DNA of 64,000 nt from Trichuris trichiura (lineage: Eukaryota; Nematoda; Enoplea; Trichinellida; Trichuridae), in NCBI GenBank assembly GCA_037903355.1, contig JBAJFE010000027.1:558001-622000 (forward strand), given 5' to 3'. The translations under genes and the position numbers were made by a program. This document shows positions 59,231 to 64,000 of the stretch, piece after piece (position 1 is the first letter of the stretch; the number at the start of each line of letters is the position of its first letter). A model generated the notes under the pieces. The model was not told where the DNA came from. It was given only the letters and a program-made list of their open reading frames with translations, and made no database searches.

Positions 59231-62200
59231 CAGTAGGACCTCCGATCTAGACTACCTTCCTATGTCGACCACCTCCTAAGTTGACCGAATTTTGGCAAGT
59301 TGGTTGTCAGTACGTTAATAAGCGCAAGGTCAACCTCGATACGTCGACCATCAAAGTATGTGGGAAGTTGACCGCCTTAGCCGTGACCTGGTATATGAAC
59401 GCACTGCTAACTTGCACTCTCTAAATTGCGCACATCGGTTTGCTCTGTGTGAGTCACTAGCAGCTGCTAACCATCGTTGCGTCAATGTGCTGTTACTCAA
59501 CGTAGCGATGTTTTTCATTACCCTACATGGGGGATTCCTGATTACAGAACTGATGCCGTCGCTTTGACGATGCATCTTTTATGCTTGTAGGCAAAGCTTG
59601 CTCGTTTCCTCATGTGCATAAATTCGGACCTACGCGTTGGCAGCATTCGCCCATTGAGGGAAATATGACAATTGGAGCCAACTTGAACTCGTTCGCGTGG
59701 AGCTCACTTCCATTCATTCGCCTTGGTATAGGTGTCCGGCAGGGTGCTTAACGTGTTTTCGCGAGTAAAAATAGCCCGACCTGAACACGGGCTGTTTCTT
59801 AACGGGGCAATGGATTTTCATCTCTACTTCATACGGTGTGTATTCTTGCCCGTTGATGGGTTCTGAAATTAAACCGAAGCAAATGCCCTGCGAACGGATG
59901 GATGAGCAATTATTAGGCAAAATACAGAAGAGGTACTTAAACAGTTCGGAGCTCTCGACACTAACCTTGTCCCGTCGTCCGCGATGGTGCTAATGGTACT
60001 TTTACTCCGATGTTAAGGTATTCATAGGAACTGAGGGGGCGCCATTCGGCATGGAACAACATCCCATTTTACTGATAGCAGATGGCCATATCGAGCTGAC
60101 CTTCACCCCCTTGTCACGGTTAATGGACATGTTATTGCGAATGAACAAAGACTCCTTTACTTGCCTAAGGCGAAAATGGCTCTGGCGGCAAATGATGGAT
60201 GGGTGCAGGTCACGTGGGCATTGAGAGAAATGCTCAGCAACGGCGGAGGTGTTCTTCTCTTTTTCCATGGCTTGTAAAGGAGGCACGGTTCTAGGGCATC
60301 TCCGACGTATCCTGTGTATTCCATTCAGTTGCTCTTCCGCGGATCGGTAACTGTTGAGCGCATTCATGTGTTCTTTAAATCTGTCAAATAATGTATTGCC
60401 CGTTTCTCCTACGTAGGAGGCGTTGCAATGACAATTACTCACATAATCAGCGCCATGTCTCTGTTGGAATGGGACCTTGATCTTATCGTTGCGCACTAAT
60501 GAACGAAGGTTGGCGGAAGACTTGATGAAAACGCGGAAGCCGCACTGGCGAGCCAGACTTTGCAAGTGTTCCCCCAGGCCGACGTAGTAGGGAATGCTGA
60601 GGACTGGAAGACGATCTCTCTCAGTAGTTGAGGAGGACTCGGTTGGGTTTAGCCTTCTCGCTATGGTGGAGCAGAAAAAAATTTTGGGGTAGCCATTTTT
60701 CTCCAACTTCATTGGAATGTGGTGTAAATCAGAATTCAGGAATTCTGGATCGCAGATTGCGATGCCGCGGTCCACCAACCCTGTTACTATGCCCCTCTTC
60801 AGTAGCATGGGGTGGTGTGAGGAGAAATGCACGTATCTGTCCGAATGCATTGTTTTCCTATATACTGTTGTCTTAGAAGACGTGGCATTTCGGGGAACTA
60901 ACACATCCAGGAAGGGAAGTTTCCTGCCTATTTCCCTTTCAATTTTATGGGAAACTTTTCGCGGGAAAGTCGAGTTCAAGTGTTTCAAAAGAGCTTCCTC
61001 CTGTCCTTTTTTAACAATGGCAAAAATATCATCTACATAGCGCTTGAACAGGCGGGGAGTGCAACGGTTGTCCGAACCTTCGAAGGCAATTTCTTCTAGG
61101 TGCTCCAAGAGCAGCTCTGCGAGGACCGGAGAAAGCGGACTGCCCAATGGTGCTCCCTCGTTCTGTCGGAAGAAGCTGTCATGAAACCTGAAGTAGTTCC
61201 CTTCACGCATACAGAACAAAACTAACTTAGCTATTTGACAAGCAAACAGGTTAGTTCTCTCACTTAACCTGTTGTCATTGTTCAATAGGGTTTCTAGTCT
61301 GTTGAGTTTATGTGAAATAGGAATGGAGGTAAAGAGATCCTTCACATCCTAACTTACCGGAGAGTCTGAATCAGAAACTTGGAAAGAGCGCAGGGAAGCG
61401 CTGCTGCCGCGAACGATTTCGTTTCTTTCCTTCCGTGCAAGGTACCAGAATAATTGGAAACTGAACCCACTGCGGACGACCATAGAGCATATTTTTGCGA
61501 GAATGGACCACTTCCGCTTCCCCGCATATCGAGCTTTCAACAGCTGCACAGCAAACGATGTGTCGGCATTCATCGAGCGCTGATGGTTGAATAAACCCTC
61601 CATATGAGTGAAAACAGGAAGGCATAGACCCGCTTCCTCCGTCGAGGGAGCAATTGTGCTCGTAAGTTGACCACACTGGTGTACCTCTCTACCGACAGCG
61701 CACCAGTGTCATCAGTCGGAAGCGCTAACTTCTTCTGGTTTCGCCGCAACTGGGTACTGCATATTCCTGAATCACTCTTGCAGGCAGCGAGCAGTTTGTG
61801 GCATTCCTATGCGCCCTTCTGCCAGCAGTTTTCCAAAACATTGTTAGATTGCATCCTCCTTCTTCTTGGCTCCGACGGCCTCCAGCTGTACAGCTGAGGA
61901 ACCGTAATAGTATCTCCTCATTCGTCCGCGTTTGGCCAGTCGCAGCTTTTCGTTCCGTGGGTAGAAGCGACGTAGGTGTCGCTCACGACACCACGTCACG
62001 CGACACTAGCCTAAATTCTCAGTAATTTCGTCTACCCTCCTATGCGCTAATAACGTCCGGAATCGGCTCAACGTTCAATAACGTGGTGTCGGGAGTACGC
62101 GACGGATAATTGCTGAATACTTGCACCGTGCTAAAGGAAAGACGCAAGGGGAAGTGGCCTCATCCCATGAGCACCAAACAGTTTTCATCAAGGATAACCA

Positions 62201-62383
62201 ATGTTGTGCACTCGTCGAGATCTGGGCGGCATCCACATTTTGTTCCACACAAGGACACCATTCCGTCCTTAGCCTTTAGGGTGGACCGAATAGCAAACAA
62301 GGAACGATAGTGCTACGGAGTAGGATACGAAGATGCACGTGTAATCGTCCATTTGGGAGTTGTTGTGCGCCCTGCATCAATTA
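59231..62383. repeat. Composite higher-order repeat unit 12
   Basis: Parts: non-coding block 59231-60001; Penelope fragment about 60002-61398; satellite remnant 61399-62383. Confidence 0.93.
60002..61345 (-). CDS. Penelope-like reverse transcriptase/GIY-YIG fragment, unit 12 (uninterrupted)
   Basis: 447 open codons with the same boundaries as units 1 and 2. RT motifs are complete: DVKDLFTSIP, QNEGAPLGSPLSP and RYVDDIF, so this is the copy with the fewest visible defects in the catalytic motifs. GIY-YIG reads DYVSNCHCNASYVGETGN, with changes at the first positions (usually VYVINCDC). The upstream in-frame TAG is at 61349-61351 and no ATG lies at the truncated edge. N-terminal RT motifs are absent as in every unit. 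Confidence 0.9.
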   Translation of the reverse strand: MKDLFTSIPISHKLNRLETLLNNDNRLSERTNLFACQIAKLVLFCMREGNYFRFHDSFFRQNEGAPLGSPLSPVLAELLLEHLEEIAFEGSDNRCTPRLFKRYVDDIFAIVKKGQEEALLKHLNSTFPRKVSHKIEREIGRKLPFLDVLVPRNATSSKTTVYRKTMHSDRYVHFSSHHPMLLKRGIVTGLVDRGIAICDPEFLNSDLHHIPMKLEKNGYPKIFFCSTIARRLNPTESSSTTERDRLPVLSIPYYVGLGEHLQSLARQCGFRVFIKSSANLRSLVRNDKIKVPFQQRHGADYVSNCHCNASYVGETGNTLFDRFKEHMNALNSYRSAEEQLNGIHRIRRRCPRTVPPLQAMEKEKNTSAVAEHFSQCPRDLHPSIICRQSHFRLRQVKESLFIRNNMSINRDKGVKVSSIWPSAISKMGCCSMPNGAPSVPMNTLTSE

Positions 62384-63104
62384 CAGTAGAACCTCCGATG
62401 TTGACTATCTTCCTATGTCGACCACCTCCTAAGTTGACCAAATTTTGGCAAGTTGGTTGTCAGTACGTTAATAAGCGCAAGGTCAACCTCGATACGTCGA
62501 CCGTCAACGTATGTGGGAAGTTGAACGCTTTAACCGTGACCTGGTATATGAACGCAATGCTAACTTGCACTCTGTAAATTGGCCACTTCGTTTTGCTCTG
62601 TGTGAGTCACTAGCAGCTGCTAACCATCGTTGCCTCAATGTGCTGTTACTCAACGTAGCGAGTTTTTCATTACCCTACATTGGAGATTCCTGATTACAGA
62701 ACTGATTCCGTCGCTTTGACGATGCATCCTTTATTCTTGCGGGCACAGCTTCGTCGTTTCCTCATGTGCATAAATTGCGACCTACTCGTTGGCAGGATTC
62801 GCCCATTGAAGGAAATATGACAAGTCGAGCCTACTTGAACTCGTTCGCGTCGAGCTCAGTTCCATTCACTCGCTTTGCTGTAGGTGTGCGGCAGGGTGCT
62901 TAACGTGTTTTCTCGAGTAAAAATAGCCCGACTTGAGCACGGGGTGTTTCTTGGCGGGGCAATGGATTTTCATCTCTACTTCATACGGTGTGTATTCGTG
63001 CCCGTTTATGGGTTCTGAAATTCAACCGAAGCAAATGCCCTGCCAACGGATGGATGAGCAGTTATTAAGCAAAATACAGAAGAAGTACTTAAACAGTTCG
63101 GAGC

Positions 63105-63133
63105 TTTCGAGACTAACCTTGTCCCGTCGTCAG
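63105..63133 (-). ncRNA. Hammerhead-like core, unit 13 (candidate)
   Basis: Identical to the unit 1 candidate: CTGACGA, paired GGGAC/GTCTC stem, GAAA. It keeps the core that most central units have lost. Confidence 0.35.
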
Positions 63134-63153
63134 CGATGGTCCTAATGGTACTT

Positions 63154-64000
63154 TTACTCCGATGTTAAGGTATTCATAGGAACTGAGGGGGCGCCATTTG
63201 GTATGGAAAAACATCCCCTTTTACTGATAACAGATGTGCATATCGAGCTGTCCTCCACCCCCTTGTCACGGCTAATGGACATGTTATTGCGAATGAACAG
63301 GGACTCCTCTATTTGCCTAAGGCGAAAATGGCTCTTGCGGCAAATGATGGATGGATGCAGGTGAGGTGAACATTGAGAGGAATGCTCAGCAACGGCGGAG
63401 GTGTTCTTCTCTTTTTCCATGGCTTGTAAAGGAGGCACGGTTCTAGGGCGTCCCCGACGTATCCTGTGTATTCCATTCAGTTCCTCTTCCGCGGATCGGT
63501 AACTGTTGAGCGCATTCATGTGTTCTTTAAATCTGTCAAATAACGTGTTGCCCGTTTCTCCTATGTAGGAGGCGTTGCAATCACAATTAATCACATGAAC
63601 AACGCCAGGTCTCTGTTGGAATGGGACCTTGATCTTATCGTTCGCACTAATGAACTAAGGTTGGCGGAAGAGTTGAAGAAAACGCCGAAGCCGTACTGGC
63701 GAGCCAGACTTTGCAAGTGTTCCCCCAGGCCGTCGTAGTAGGGAATGGTGAGCACTGGAAGACGGTCTCTCTCAGTAGTTGAGGAGGACTCGGTTGGGTT
63801 CAGCCTTCGCGCTATGGTGGAGCAGAAAAAGGTTTTGGGGTAGCCATTTTTCTCCAACGTCATTGGAATGTCGTGTAAATCAGAATTCAGGAATTCTGGA
63901 TCGCAGATTGCGATAGCGCGGTCCACCAACCCTGTCACTATGCCCCTCTTCACTGACATGTGGAGGTGTGAGGAGAAATGCACGTATCTGTCCGAAAGCG
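63154..64000 (-). pseudogene. Penelope reverse transcriptase/GIY-YIG fragment, unit 13, partial
   Basis: The C-terminal part only; RT motifs A to C lie beyond the right edge. A one-base deletion near 63642 (GTTCGCAC for GTTGCGCAC) shifts the frame after SLVR. The GIY-YIG core (INCDCNASYIGETGN, DRFKEH) and the tail ending TLTSE are readable below it. Confidence 0.88.

Larger units (their letters stand above)
62384..64000. repeat. Composite higher-order repeat unit 13, cut by the window edge
   Basis: Non-coding block 62384-63153 followed by a Penelope fragment that runs off the right edge. The array therefore continues beyond the window. Confidence 0.93.

Overview
The window is non-coding, repeat-dominated eukaryotic nuclear DNA with no recognisable host gene. 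Three mobile-element classes (BEL/Pao LTR retrotransposon, Penelope-like element with a GIY-YIG domain, ZBED5/SCAND3-type hAT) point to an animal genome, most likely an arthropod. A tick or other chelicerate is possible, but that is a guess. The setting looks like heterochromatin or a satellite array.

Layout. (1) 1-9758 and 14865-18392 hold a head-to-tail satellite with a monomer of about 1.31 kb and diverged copies. (2) 9759-14864 is a 5.1 kb hAT transposon inserted in that satellite, with terminal inverted repeats, an imperfect 8-bp target duplication and a dead transposase gene on the minus strand (two in-frame stops and substitutions at all three expected catalytic positions). (3) From 18393 to the right edge the array changes to a composite repeat of about 3.15 kb, present as 12 complete units and one cut unit. 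Each unit has about 985 bp of the same satellite, about 770 bp of non-coding DNA that opens with a GTTGACC-rich block with a pogo/Tigger-like end, and about 1.4 kb of a 5'-truncated Penelope-like element (minus strand; reverse transcriptase from motif A onward plus GIY-YIG endonuclease). (4) 25740-31901 is a young, apparently complete BEL/Pao retrotransposon inserted in the third composite unit (433-bp LTRs differing at 2 sites, 5-bp target duplication, tRNA-Tyr-like primer site, one 1758-codon gag-pol frame).

How the parts relate. A satellite monomer apparently acquired a DNA-transposon-like fragment and a Penelope fragment, losing about 325 bp of its own sequence. The composite was then amplified in tandem. 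Within the array, units fall into two alternating types carrying different shared nonsense mutations (units 3/5/7/9 versus 4/6/8/10). Some unit pairs four apart share private mutations, and the blocks change partners, as expected from unequal exchange or gene conversion. Units near the array edges (1, 2, 12) keep an uninterrupted 447-codon Penelope frame, while the homogenised centre is broken. The most unusual observation is this conversion of a reverse transcriptase/endonuclease fragment into the body of a higher-order satellite. Secondary leads are a hammerhead-ribozyme-like core beside the Penelope 3' end and the single unit (10) in which a stop shared by all other complete units is absent.
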